Below, in pieces: positions 16,911 to 26,185 of a stretch of 64,000 nucleotides of DNA. The DNA comes from Gemmatimonas phototrophica (GTDB lineage Bacteria > Gemmatimonadota > Gemmatimonadetes > Gemmatimonadales > Gemmatimonadaceae). The stretch spans positions 372,001-436,000 of the forward strand of contig CAMBNV010000001.1 in assembly GCA_945869195.1 (NCBI GenBank), given 5' to 3'. The stretch's first letter is position 1, and the number at the start of each line of letters is the position of its first letter. The position numbers and the translations under genes were made by a program. The notes beneath the pieces were generated by a model. That model was not told the DNA's origin. It was given only the letters and a program-made list of their open reading frames with translations, and did not search any database.

Positions 16911-19401
16911 GCAATCGCCCCGGCACGAAGATCACCTTCTTCGGCTCGCCGGTGATGAACTTCCCGATCGCCGGATCGGCCGTGGCCGCTGCGAGCGCTT
17001 GATCCTGCGTGATCGACTTCGCCACCACCAGTTTTCCTCGCGTCTTGCCGCCCACCTGCACAATCAGATCGATCGTGTCGCTCACGAGGAGCGTCGCATC
17101 GTACGTCGGCCACTGCGAATCAAAGACGCTCTCGATGTGCCCGAGCATCTCCCAGAGTTCGGCCGCGATATGCGGTGCGAACGGCGCCACGAGCTGGACC
17201 ACGGGCTCCACCTCGGCGCGGTGGGCGGTGCGCTCGCCCCGGCGCAGCGTGTTCATGTATTCCATCATCGCCGCGATCGCGGTGTTGTAGCTGAGCGACG
17301 GAGTGTCCTCCCCTACCTTTTTGATCGTCGCGGCGAGCTTACGCATCACCTCGACGTCGGGCGCGCCGGCGGTGCTGCAATCACGCACCGAGGCCCAGAG
17401 GCGATCAAGAAACCGCTTCACACCGCTAATACCAGCGTCGCGGAAGTCTCCGCCCTCCTCGAACGGGCCGAGGAACATGAGGTAGGTGCGAAACGCGTCC
17501 GCACCCCACTGATCGATGTAGTCGTCGGGATTCACCACGTTTCCTTTCGACTTCGACATCTTAGCCCCTTCGCGGATGATCAACCCGTGGGCGCGGAACT
17601 TGGTAAACGGCTCCTCGAAATCGAGCAGTCCCATGTCGTGCAGCACCATCGTGATGAAACGCGAATAGAGCAGATGCAGCACCGCATGCTCATTGCCGCC
17701 GATGTACGTCGTGACCGGGAGCCACCTCTTTGTCGTCTCGGCGTCGAACGCCACGTCATTGCGGCCCACGCTCGGATAGCGCAGGAAGTACCAGGCGCTG
17801 TCCAGGAAGGTGTCGCTCACATCGGTCTCGCGACGCGCCTTGGCACCGCAGGTTGGGCAGGGGACGCGGTACCACTCTTCGTGGCGGGCGAGCGGTGAGA
17901 CGCCCGAGTCGTCGGGCTTGAAGTCCGGGATGTTCGGCAGCACGACCGGCAGCTGATCCTCGGGGACCGGCACCGTGCCGCAGCTGTCGCAGTAGATGAT
18001 CGGGATCGGCGGGCCCCAGTAGCGCTGCCGCGAGATGCACCAGTCATGCAGGCGGTAGTTCGTCACCGCCTTGCCGGCGTGCATCGCCTCGAGCCACTCG
18101 GTCAACACCCGCTTGGCGCTGCTGACCGGCAACGCTTCGAACTGCTGCGAGTTCACCAGGGTGCCGTCGCCCACGAACGCGGCACCGGCGAATGGCGTGT
18201 GCGCGTTCTGGCCCTCACCCGCAACCACGCGGACGATCGGCAGATCGAACTTCGTCGCGAACTCAAAGTCCCGCTCGTCATGCCCCGGCACCGCCATGAT
18301 CGCACCGGTGCCATACTCCATGAGTACGTAGTCGGCGACCCAGATCGGGATCAACGCGCATGTTGCCGGATTCATGGCGTACGCGCCCGTGAACTCGCCG
18401 GTCTTCTCCTTGGTCGTCTTGCGGGTGATCAGGTCCTGATTGGCCGAACGCACGCGGTACTCATCGACAATCGCCTGCTGCTGAGGGGTCGTAATGACCG
18501 ACACCAACGGATGTTCGGGCGCGAGCACGAGGTAGGTCGCCCCGAAGATCGTATCCGGGCGCGTCGTGAACACCTCGATCTCAGGTGCGTCCGCCATTGT
18601 CATCTCGGTCGTCACGGCGACCGTGGAGCTACCGGCGTCGACGAACGGGTCAAGCACACGAAAGCGTAGCCGGGCGCCTTCCGAACGGCCGATCCAGTTC
18701 CGCTGGGCCTGCTTGGTCGTCTCCGACCAGTCGAGCCGCTCGAGATTCTCGAGGAGCCGCGGCGAGAACTCGGAGATCTTGAAGAACCACTGCTCCAGGA
18801 AGCGCTGCTCGACGGTTGCGCCGCACCGTTCGCACGCGCCGCCTTCGACCTGCTCGTTGGCGAGCACGGTCTTGCAGGACGGGCACCAATTGACCGCGGC
18901 GGCCTTCTTGTACGCGAGCCCACGCTTGTAGAGCTGCAGAAAGACCCACTGCGTCCACTTGTAGTACTCGGGATCGGTCGTGTCGAGCGAGCGCGACCAG
19001 TCGACCATGAGGCCCGCGCGATCGAGCTGGCGACGGAAGTTCCGGATGTTGCTCGGGATGAGCTCCATCGGATGCTTTCCGACCTTGAGCGCGAAGTTTT
19101 CCGAGTGGATCCCGAACGCATCGTAGCCCAATGGTTCGAAGACCGTATGGCCCTGGAGGCGCTGAAATCGCGCGAAAATATCACTGCCGGTGAACGCAAA
19201 AAGATTCCCGACGTGCAGCCCTTCGGCTGACGGGTACGGGAACATCATCAACGCGTAGAACGGCTTCTTCCCGTGGGCGAGGTCCGTCTTGTGGGTGCCG
19301 AGGTCGGCCCAGCGCTGGCGCCAGCGCGCCTCCACCACCGACGGGTCGTAGCCGAGCGGCTCTTCGATTGGGCCAGTCATTGAGTCGTCTGGTGCAGTCA
19401 T
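16894..19401 (-). CDS. leuS: Leucyl-tRNA synthetase
   Basis: A class Ia synthetase of 835 residues. The HIGH-type motif is GLHVGN (residues 61-66) after FPYPSAE, and the KMSKS motif is GAKMSKSKGN near residue 615. A zinc ribbon CPSCK...CERCG follows the catalytic start, and the CP1 editing domain has the TRPDTIFGATY motif. It charges tRNA-Leu and edits mischarged products. The cysteine pairs CDSC...CPTC in the second half and DVSDTFLDSAWYFLRYP are also typical of bacterial LeuRS. The longer of two starts is used; a second ATG lies 7 codons downstream. No T-box or leader structure was recognised upstream. Confidence 0.97.
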   Translation of the reverse strand: MTAPDDSMTGPIEEPLGYDPSVVEARWRQRWADLGTHKTDLAHGKKPFYALMMFPYPSAEGLHVGNLFAFTGSDIFARFQRLQGHTVFEPLGYDAFGIHSENFALKVGKHPMELIPSNIRNFRRQLDRAGLMVDWSRSLDTTDPEYYKWTQWVFLQLYKRGLAYKKAAAVNWCPSCKTVLANEQVEGGACERCGATVEQRFLEQWFFKISEFSPRLLENLERLDWSETTKQAQRNWIGRSEGARLRFRVLDPFVDAGSSTVAVTTEMTMADAPEIEVFTTRPDTIFGATYLVLAPEHPLVSVITTPQQQAIVDEYRVRSANQDLITRKTTKEKTGEFTGAYAMNPATCALIPIWVADYVLMEYGTGAIMAVPGHDERDFEFATKFDLPIVRVVAGEGQNAHTPFAGAAFVGDGTLVNSQQFEALPVSSAKRVLTEWLEAMHAGKAVTNYRLHDWCISRQRYWGPPIPIIYCDSCGTVPVPEDQLPVVLPNIPDFKPDDSGVSPLARHEEWYRVPCPTCGAKARRETDVSDTFLDSAWYFLRYPSVGRNDVAFDAETTKRWLPVTTYIGGNEHAVLHLLYSRFITMVLHDMGLLDFEEPFTKFRAHGLIIREGAKMSKSKGNVVNPDDYIDQWGADAFRTYLMFLGPFEEGGDFRDAGISGVKRFLDRLWASVRDCSTAGAPDVEVMRKLAATIKKVGEDTPSLSYNTAIAAMMEYMNTLRRGERTAHRAEVEPVVQLVAPFAPHIAAELWEMLGHIESVFDSQWPTYDATLLVSDTIDLIVQVGGKTRGKLVVAKSITQDQALAAATADPAIGKFITGEPKKVIFVPGRLLNVVV

Positions 19402-19479
19402 CGCGTCTTGTGGAAGGAATCTCTGACCAATCTAGCCGTGCCCACCGTGGGGACCAAACGGTATGAAGCGCGCGGCGAG

Positions 19480-20505
19480 TCAGCGTGGAAGGCGTGGATA
19501 CAGGGACACGCACTTCTCCAACCGCGCACCGCGATCGTCACAGACCGCGAACTGCGCACCGTCATATAGCGTCCCCGCCGCATAGCGTCCGTCCTTGGCC
19601 AGCGCATAGAACTGAATGTCGAAGTTGGGACGTCCATCGGGGCGGAGCAGGCGGGGCTCGGTCATGGCCACGAGCCGCTCGAGCGTCTTGAGCACCGCCA
19701 CCTCCGGCGCGAGACCTTGCCGCATGAACTCCACGGTCAGAAAGGCACCACAAACCTTGATGTTCGCCTCGCCGCGCCCGGTCGACCCCGCCGCGCCCAC
19801 GGTGTTGTCGCAGTACTGCCCCGCGCCGATGACCGGCGAATCCCCAATGCGTCCCGGGATCTTCCAGGCCATCCCGCTCGTGGTCGTCACCGAGCTGATG
19901 TCGCCGCGCGCATCGACGGCGTTCATGTTGATCGTGCCGGTCGTGAACTTGATTGCCACATCATCGTTGTGATCGAGCCAGGCGTCGTCCTTGTTCAGGC
20001 GGGCCTTCCAGCGGAGCCAGTCCTGCCGGGTCTTCTCGGTGAGGAGATTCTGCTCCTTAAAACCCATAGCGAGTGCGAAGCGTTTGGCGCCCTCTCCCAC
20101 GAGCATGATGTGATCGGTGTAGTCCATGACGGCCTTTGCCACTAAACTCGGCGTCGCGATGCCTTCAATGGCGCCGACCGAGCCGGCGCGCTTGGACGGG
20201 CCGTGCATGCAGCTCGCGTCGAGCTGCACGACGCCCTCGGCATTGGGCAGACCGCCAAGCCCGACGCTCTGATCCTCGGCGTCGAGTTCCTGGATATTCA
20301 CGCCGGAGATGATGGCGTCGAGACAGTCGGCGCCGCCGACAATCCGGTCATATGCGACTTTGACTCCGCGGAGACCGTTGGCACTCGCCAGCACGACCGG
20401 GCGGGTAAGCGGGGGGGCGAGCGCGACTGGCGCGTGGTGGCGCTGCGCGCTGGAGAGGGCGGCGGCCGCAACGGTGGATGCGAGGAAGTCTCTGCGAGTG
20501 GGCAT
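19480..20505 (-). CDS. Exported glycosylasparaginase (Ntn hydrolase)
   Basis: A 341-residue N4-(beta-N-acetylglucosaminyl)-L-asparaginase-like protein. The Ntn nucleophile should be Thr191 in TGTINM, after autocleavage of the preceding Gly-Thr bond; most homologs have Asp-Thr at this place, so the -1 residue differs. The conserved TTTSGMAWKIPGRIGDSP and GAAGSTGRGE segments form the substrate pocket. The N-terminus MPTRRDFLASTVAAAAL has an Arg-Arg pair and suggests Tat export of the folded proenzyme. The family removes Asn from glycan stubs and some isoaspartyl links. The ATG for MPTRRDF is preferred over a longer frame of poor quality. Confidence 0.88.
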   Translation of the reverse strand: MPTRRDFLASTVAAAALSSAQRHHAPVALAPPLTRPVVLASANGLRGVKVAYDRIVGGADCLDAIISGVNIQELDAEDQSVGLGGLPNAEGVVQLDASCMHGPSKRAGSVGAIEGIATPSLVAKAVMDYTDHIMLVGEGAKRFALAMGFKEQNLLTEKTRQDWLRWKARLNKDDAWLDHNDDVAIKFTTGTINMNAVDARGDISSVTTTSGMAWKIPGRIGDSPVIGAGQYCDNTVGAAGSTGRGEANIKVCGAFLTVEFMRQGLAPEVAVLKTLERLVAMTEPRLLRPDGRPNFDIQFYALAKDGRYAAGTLYDGAQFAVCDDRGARLEKCVSLYPRLPR

Positions 20506-20614
20506 CGGCGGAGTGGAGGTGAGGGGCTCCGCGAAGCTACTTGGTGAAGGCGGAAGGCGGAATGTGTGGGCTCGGACGGCGGTGCGGGTCACCCCGCAGT
20601 AGGTTCAGGGCACA

Positions 20615-22471
20615 ATGACAACGACAGATCTGCACCACATCCCATTCTTTCACGGCATCGGCGATCAGCAGCTCTGGCACCTCAGCCGAGCCGGCGAGGC
20701 CGTCACATACGCTCCGAACGACGCGCTCTTCGATACCGGCGCGCCGCGATTGGCTTTCTGGGTGGTGCTCGAAGGCAACGTCGCCATCGAGTCAGTCGAA
20801 TCTGGCATCCCGCATCGCCTCTCCACACTGGGCGCCGGCGACGTGCTCGGTGAGAGCATCCTCCTCGACGAGGACGTACATAGCAGCACTGCGCGCGCCA
20901 CCGTCCCTGTTCGCGCGCTGCGCTTCTCCAAGGAGGCCCTTGAGCCGCTGCTCAAGGACAAGCCTCAGCTCTACGCCGCCCTCGTCTCGCGCTCTGCGCG
21001 CGCCATCCGCGACCGACTTCGTCAGGCGGATGCGAGCCTCACCGGCCAGGGCCGCCTCCTGGGCTACAGCACGACCGGTGTGACCCGCCGAGAGCACGAC
21101 CTCCTCGGCGAGCGCGACGTCCCCGACGCCGCCCTCTACGGCGTCCAGACCCTTCGCGCGATCGAGAACTTTCCGATCACCGGGGTCACGTTGCGTGATT
21201 TTCCGGAACTCATCGTGGCGCTCGCACAGGTCAAGGAGGCTGCCGCCCGCGCCAACCAGGGGCGCTCCGACCTCCCCGACAACGTGTACGACGCGATGGT
21301 GCAGGCCTGCCAGGAGATCCAAGCCGGCCGCCATCACGAGCACTTCCGTGTTGACATGATCCAGGGCGGCGCCGGCACCTCGAGCAACATGAATGCGAAC
21401 GAGGTGATTGCGAACCGCGCCCTCGAACTGTTGGGCGAGGTCCGCGGGACCTACACGCGCGTGCACCCCAACGAGCACGTCAACCTGTCGCAGAGCACCA
21501 ACGACGTCTACCCGACCGCCATCCGCATTGCGTTGCATACCGCGATCGGCGGCCTGCAGGCGCAGATGCGTCTCCTCGTGGAAGCATTCCTCGCGAAGGG
21601 GACAGAGTTCGCCCAGCACATCAAGATGGGACGGACCCAGCTGCAGGACGCGGTGCCGATGACCCTCGGCCAAGAGTTCAACGCCTACGGGCACACCATC
21701 GCCGAAGACGTCGATCGCCTGGACGAAGCGAAGGCGCTCATGCGCGAGATGAATATGGGCGCGACCGCCATCGGCACCGGGATTACCGCGTGGCGGGGCT
21801 ACACCGAGCGCGTCCAGGCGGAGCTGAGCAAGGTGACCGGCCTCACGATGATCACCGCCCCCGACCTCGTTGAGGCGACGAGTGACACCGGTGCGTTCGT
21901 GCAGGTGTCCGGCGTCCTCAAGCGCTGCGCCGTCAAGCTGTCGAAAATCTGTAACGATCTACGGCTCCTCTCGAGCGGCCCGCGCACCGGGTTGGGCGAG
22001 ATTCGCCTCCCGGCGATGCAGCCTGGCTCGAGCATCATGCCCGGCAAGGTGAACCCGGTAATCCCCGAAGCGGTAAATCAGGTCTGCTTCGACGTCATCG
22101 GCGGCGACATCACCGTAACGATGGCCGCCGAGGCGGGCCAACTGCAGCTCAACGTCTTCGAGCCGATTATCGCTTTCCGCCTCCTGAGCAACATCAGGGC
22201 ACTCCGGAACGCCTGCCAGATCCTGCGGGAGAAGTGCATCGTCGGCATCGAGGCAAATCCCAAGGTGATGCGCGACGCGGTCGAGCGGTCGATCGGGCTC
22301 GTGACGGCCCTCCTCCCAGAACTGGGCTACGAAGTCTGCTCACAGGTCGCGAAAGAAGCATTGGAGAGTGGGCGCGGCGTGGTCGAGCTCCTGCTCGAGA
22401 AGCAGCTCCTCACGCGGCAGCAGATCGACGAGATTCTCGATCCGGCGCGGATGACTGGGACTCGGGGGTAA
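20615..22471 (+). CDS. aspA: Aspartate ammonia-lyase fused to a cNMP-binding-like domain
   Basis: 618 residues in two domains. Residues 1 to about 140 form a cyclic-nucleotide-binding (CRP-type) jelly roll, with GAGDVLGESILLDEDV as the phosphate-binding cassette. Residues from about 160 (EHDLLGERDVPDAALYGVQT) to the end match aspartase closely, including QGGAGTSSNMNANEV, KMGRTQLQDAVPMTLGQEF and the lyase signature GSSIMPGKVNP. The enzyme converts L-aspartate to fumarate and ammonia. The cassette arginine that binds the cyclic phosphate in CRP is Ser90 here, so ligand binding is doubtful or altered. Stand-alone aspartases are about 470 residues. The start lies 109 bp from the divergent glycosylasparaginase. 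Confidence 0.93.
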   Translation: MTTTDLHHIPFFHGIGDQQLWHLSRAGEAVTYAPNDALFDTGAPRLAFWVVLEGNVAIESVESGIPHRLSTLGAGDVLGESILLDEDVHSSTARATVPVRALRFSKEALEPLLKDKPQLYAALVSRSARAIRDRLRQADASLTGQGRLLGYSTTGVTRREHDLLGERDVPDAALYGVQTLRAIENFPITGVTLRDFPELIVALAQVKEAAARANQGRSDLPDNVYDAMVQACQEIQAGRHHEHFRVDMIQGGAGTSSNMNANEVIANRALELLGEVRGTYTRVHPNEHVNLSQSTNDVYPTAIRIALHTAIGGLQAQMRLLVEAFLAKGTEFAQHIKMGRTQLQDAVPMTLGQEFNAYGHTIAEDVDRLDEAKALMREMNMGATAIGTGITAWRGYTERVQAELSKVTGLTMITAPDLVEATSDTGAFVQVSGVLKRCAVKLSKICNDLRLLSSGPRTGLGEIRLPAMQPGSSIMPGKVNPVIPEAVNQVCFDVIGGDITVTMAAEAGQLQLNVFEPIIAFRLLSNIRALRNACQILREKCIVGIEANPKVMRDAVERSIGLVTALLPELGYEVCSQVAKEALESGRGVVELLLEKQLLTRQQIDEILDPARMTGTRG

Positions 22472-22473
22472 CG

Positions 22474-22851
22474 ATGGCCGGAGTGAAACTCGACGGCGCA
22501 GGCACGCAGAAGCTTAAGACGATCGAGGAAGCCCTGCTCACGCTGCAGAAAATCCACGGCCTCGTTGAACGGATGGCGCTCGAGCTGAAAAACCAGCGCC
22601 CCGTCGGCGTGCTGCCATCACAGATCAAGCGGACCGCGACGCCGCTGCAGGGCCAGCTCAAGGGCCAGTTTGGGATGATTGCCGACCAGATGTCGGCCAT
22701 GATCCTCGCCACGGGGCGCTCCGGTGGCGACGCGCTCAAGGTGCGCGCGCTTCGGGAGTACGTCGGGCAGGTCCGCACCGCGCTCGAGATGGCGGCGAGT
22801 AAAGTGAAGGAGAAGCACGCCGTCGCGATCGAGACCTCACCCGGCGACTGA
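22474..22851 (+). CDS. Small helical hypothetical protein downstream of aspA
   Basis: A 125-residue protein starting 2 nt after the aspA stop, with a GGGGG run just before the ATG. It predicts as almost entirely alpha-helical, with two amphipathic blocks (TIEEALLTLQKIHGLVERMA and LREYVGQVRTALEMAASKV). It has no membrane segment, signal peptide or known motif. Tight spacing implies co-transcription and possibly co-function with the aspartase fusion, for instance as a small partner. That is only positional evidence. Confidence 0.75.
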   Translation: MAGVKLDGAGTQKLKTIEEALLTLQKIHGLVERMALELKNQRPVGVLPSQIKRTATPLQGQLKGQFGMIADQMSAMILATGRSGGDALKVRALREYVGQVRTALEMAASKVKEKHAVAIETSPGD

Positions 22852-22987
22852 ATCGGTCGGGTTTGCGCGGTGCAGTCGCCTTGCCTCAGCCCCTGCGCCT
22901 TGGGTAGCTTACGGGCGCTTTTCCTGCTTCGGAGCCAGCGTCGCGTCGGCCCACCGGACAGAGTTTTCCCTCCAGCCATCCAACCCG

Positions 22988-24235
22988 ATGCCGAAGCTGC
23001 GCCTGCGCGAAGCGGGACCTGCCCTGTTGTTCATGGTGGTCCTGCTCACGCTCACCGCGTGTGGTGACACGGTGTACCCCAACACCACGTTCACCCAGTT
23101 CACCGACCTGAACACGACGATCCTCTCGCTCTGGGACCGCCTCCTCTTCTGGGGCACGATTGTCTTCGTCGTGGTCGAAGCGGCGCTGATCATCACGATC
23201 ATCAGGTACCGGAAGCGACCGGGTGGCCCGGCGGCGAAGCAGATTCACGGGAACGCCCTGCTCGAGATCACCTGGACCGCGATTCCGGCGATCATCCTTG
23301 TGCTCATCGCGGTCCCAACCGTGAAGGCAATCTTCGAGACCCAGGCACCGGCCCCCGCCGGAGCGCTCAGGGTCGAGGTCATCGGGCATCAGTGGTGGTG
23401 GGAGTTCCGCTACCCGGAGCTCGGGATCGTCACCGCGAACGAGCTTTACGTGCCGGTCGGCCGTACCGTCAGCTTTGAGATGACGTCCAAGGACGTGATT
23501 CACTCGTTCTGGTTCCCTGCCATGGGTGGCAAGCGTGACCTCATGGCAAACCGGACCAACTACATGTGGTACACGCCCAATGCCGACCTCGGCACGCAGG
23601 CGTGGAACGGCTTCTGCACCGAGTACTGCGGTGAGAGCCATGCCAACATGCGCATCCGCCTGTACACGGTGCAGCCCGACGAGTTCGAATCGTGGGCGAA
23701 GCATCAGGCGAGCCCGGCGGTCTTCAATCCGCTAGCAGCGGCAGCCGTCCTCGCTGCGTCCAATACCGCCCTGACTCGCGCGGTCGACAGCACGGCGCAG
23801 CCCTCCGCCGGATACGTCTTCCCGGCCGAGAGGCTTCCGGCGCACGTGGTGCCGCAGACGCCGATCCCTGCGGGCCTCGACTACGACGACGCCCTGCTCG
23901 CGCAGGGCGACCCGACCCGCGGTGCCACGCAGAGCTTTATGCTCGGCGGTTGCATTGGTTGCCATGCGATCAACGGCATCCCCGGCGCGGTCAGCGCGAT
24001 CGGCCCCGACCTCACGCACGTCGCGTCGCGTCACACCATCGCCAGCGGCCTCTTCAAGTTCGACGGCCCGACGCTCGCCCGCTGGATTAAGAACGCGCGC
24101 CACATGAAGCCCGGCTCGATCATGAATACGATCGGCCGCGGTGAGTACGACCCCATCATGAAGATGACTGTCACGGCAGGCCTCGACGACCGGCAGATCG
24201 CCGACGTCGTCGCCTATCTGATGTCGCTCAAGTAA
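22988..24235 (+). CDS. coxB: Cytochrome c oxidase subunit II with fused cytochrome c
   Basis: 415 residues. The lipobox is LTLTAC (Cys25), so the subunit is a lipoprotein, followed by two transmembrane helices. The CuA domain shows HSFWFP and CTEYCGESHANM (Cys, Cys, His and Met ligands). The C-terminal 100 residues add a c-type heme domain with CIGCH and a likely Met ligand near MKMTVTAG, making this a caa3-type subunit. It receives electrons from soluble or lipid-anchored cytochrome c on the outer face. First gene of coxBACD-ctaG; 18 bp separate it from coxA. The 136 bp upstream hold no gene. Confidence 0.95.
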   Translation: MPKLRLREAGPALLFMVVLLTLTACGDTVYPNTTFTQFTDLNTTILSLWDRLLFWGTIVFVVVEAALIITIIRYRKRPGGPAAKQIHGNALLEITWTAIPAIILVLIAVPTVKAIFETQAPAPAGALRVEVIGHQWWWEFRYPELGIVTANELYVPVGRTVSFEMTSKDVIHSFWFPAMGGKRDLMANRTNYMWYTPNADLGTQAWNGFCTEYCGESHANMRIRLYTVQPDEFESWAKHQASPAVFNPLAAAAVLAASNTALTRAVDSTAQPSAGYVFPAERLPAHVVPQTPIPAGLDYDDALLAQGDPTRGATQSFMLGGCIGCHAINGIPGAVSAIGPDLTHVASRHTIASGLFKFDGPTLARWIKNARHMKPGSIMNTIGRGEYDPIMKMTVTAGLDDRQIADVVAYLMSLK

Positions 24236-24253
24236 CCCGGAGACTCTGACTTC

Positions 24254-26170
24254 ATGGCGACCATCGCTGCCCCTACGCAGGCCGGCAAGCCCGACGCGTA
24301 CTCGAACACCACCGGCATCTGGAGCTGGATCGCGACCACCGACCATAAGCGGATCGGGACGCTCTATCTCTGGACCGCGCTCTTCTTCTTCCTCGTCGGC
24401 GGACTGGAGGCGGTGATCATCCGCACCCAGCTCATGCGCCCGAACATGGGCTTCGTCTCGGCCGACACGTACAACCAGCTCTTCACGATGCACGGCACGA
24501 CGATGGTGTTTCTCGCCATCATGCCGCTCTCGGCGGCTTTCTTCAACTTTCTGATCCCGCTCCAGATCGGAGCGCGTGACGTCGCCTTTCCGCGGCTCAA
24601 CGCCTTCTCGTACTGGGTCTACCTCCTCGGCGGCATCTTCCTGACGGTGCCGATCCTGTTCCACGTCGCGCCCAACGGCGGCTGGTTCGGCTATGCGCCG
24701 CTCACGAGCAACCAGTTCTCGCCGGGGAATAACATCGACTTCTGGGTGATCGGCCTCCAGGTGCTCGGAGTCTCGTCGCTTGCCGCCGCGTTCAACTTCA
24801 TCACGACGATCATCAACATGCGCGCACCGGGCATGACGCTTATGCGCATGCCGATGTTCACCTGGATGTCGTTCGTCGTGCAGTTCCTGCTCATTCTTGC
24901 CTTCCCGCCGATCACGGTCGCGCTGGTCTTCCTCATTATGGACCGGTTCTTCGGCACGACGTTCTACGCGATCGCCGCCGGAGCCGACCCGCTGCTCTGG
25001 CAGCACCTCTTCTGGGTCTTCGGCCACCCCGAGGTCTACATCCTGATCTTGCCCGCCTTCGGCCTCGTGTCGGAGATCCTCCCGACCTTCTCGAAGAAGC
25101 CGCTCTTCGGCTACAACGTGATGGTTTACTCGGGCATCATGATCGGCTTCCTCGGCTTCGGCGTCTGGGCTCACCACATGTTCGCCGTCGGGATGGGCGC
25201 GGTCGCCGACACGATTTTCTCGATGATGACGATGCTCATCGCGATCCCGACCGGCGTGAAGATTTTCAACTGGATCGCAACGATGTGGGCGGGTGAAATT
25301 CGCTTCACAGTGGCGATGAAGTTTGCGATCGCCCTGATTGGCATGTTCACGATTGGCGGCATCTCAGGCGTCATGCATTCGTCGCCACCGGCCGACCTCC
25401 AACAGACCGACACCTACTTCATCGTCGCACACTTTCACTACGTGCTCTTCGGTGGCTCGATCATGGGCATTCTCGGGGGTATCTACTTCTACTTCCCGAA
25501 GATGACCGGCCGCTTCATGGACGAGCGGCTCGGCAACTGGCACTTCTGGGGCACCTTCGTCGGCATGAACCTCACGTTCTTCCCGATGCACTTCAGCGGC
25601 CTCTACGGCATGCCCCGCCGCGTCTACCGATACGACGCGGGTCAGGGATGGGACCTGTTCAACCTGATGTCGACCTACGGCACCTATCTGATCGCGGTGA
25701 GCACTCTGTTCTTCGTCTGGAACTTCGTCCGCAGCCGCACGCGCGGCGCGGTTGCCGGGAGCGATCCGTGGGGGGCTGGTACGCTCGAATGGTCGATCCC
25801 CTCGCCGCCGCCAGAGTACAACTTCGCGCAGCTCCCCGAGGTCTCCTCGCGCTATCCGCTCTGGGACCTCAAGGACCCAGCCAAGACCGCCGGCATCGAC
25901 CACTCGCATGCCGACGCGATGACGATTACCGATGCACACGCCGTGCCGGTGCATGAGGAGACCGAACGGTTCACCGCCAAGGAGCTCGGTATTCCCATGC
26001 CGCTCCCGACCGCGAAGCCGCTCTTCACCGCCGTCGGCCTCATGACGATGTTCAGCGGCCTGCCCTTCCTCCGCAACGATATGTTCGCGGTGGCGATGAC
26101 GCTCACGATCGGCGGTGCCTGCATGCTCATTGGCGGGCTCTATGCCTGGCTCACTTCCCCCCTCGAATAA
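24254..26170 (+). CDS. coxA: Cytochrome c oxidase subunit I
   Basis: 638 residues, the catalytic heme-copper subunit. Heme and CuB ligands are visible in MHGTTM, HPEVYILILP (with the cross-linked Tyr in HPEVY), HHMF and HFHYVLFGG. It reduces oxygen to water and pumps protons. Beyond the twelve conserved helices there is a C-terminal extension with two more hydrophobic segments (near GLMTMFSGLPF and IGGLYAWL), as in other long bacterial A-type subunits. The HPEVY motif and glutamate context indicate an A-family oxidase. Co-transcribed with coxB and coxC (15 bp gap). Confidence 0.96.
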   Translation: MATIAAPTQAGKPDAYSNTTGIWSWIATTDHKRIGTLYLWTALFFFLVGGLEAVIIRTQLMRPNMGFVSADTYNQLFTMHGTTMVFLAIMPLSAAFFNFLIPLQIGARDVAFPRLNAFSYWVYLLGGIFLTVPILFHVAPNGGWFGYAPLTSNQFSPGNNIDFWVIGLQVLGVSSLAAAFNFITTIINMRAPGMTLMRMPMFTWMSFVVQFLLILAFPPITVALVFLIMDRFFGTTFYAIAAGADPLLWQHLFWVFGHPEVYILILPAFGLVSEILPTFSKKPLFGYNVMVYSGIMIGFLGFGVWAHHMFAVGMGAVADTIFSMMTMLIAIPTGVKIFNWIATMWAGEIRFTVAMKFAIALIGMFTIGGISGVMHSSPPADLQQTDTYFIVAHFHYVLFGGSIMGILGGIYFYFPKMTGRFMDERLGNWHFWGTFVGMNLTFFPMHFSGLYGMPRRVYRYDAGQGWDLFNLMSTYGTYLIAVSTLFFVWNFVRSRTRGAVAGSDPWGAGTLEWSIPSPPPEYNFAQLPEVSSRYPLWDLKDPAKTAGIDHSHADAMTITDAHAVPVHEETERFTAKELGIPMPLPTAKPLFTAVGLMTMFSGLPFLRNDMFAVAMTLTIGGACMLIGGLYAWLTSPLE

Positions 26171-26185
26171 CCGGAGACAACGACA

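Noticed and set aside
20583-20598. TGCGGG-tcac-CCCGCA inverted repeat before the aspartase fusion
   Set aside because: Six GC-rich base pairs only; could be an operator but chance occurrence is likely.
23732-25177. 481-codon open frame on the minus strand opposite coxB/coxA
   Set aside because: Its product is a charged E/D/R/H-rich sequence without any fold signal; coxB and coxA on the other strand have clear heme and copper ligands. It is a GC-driven shadow.
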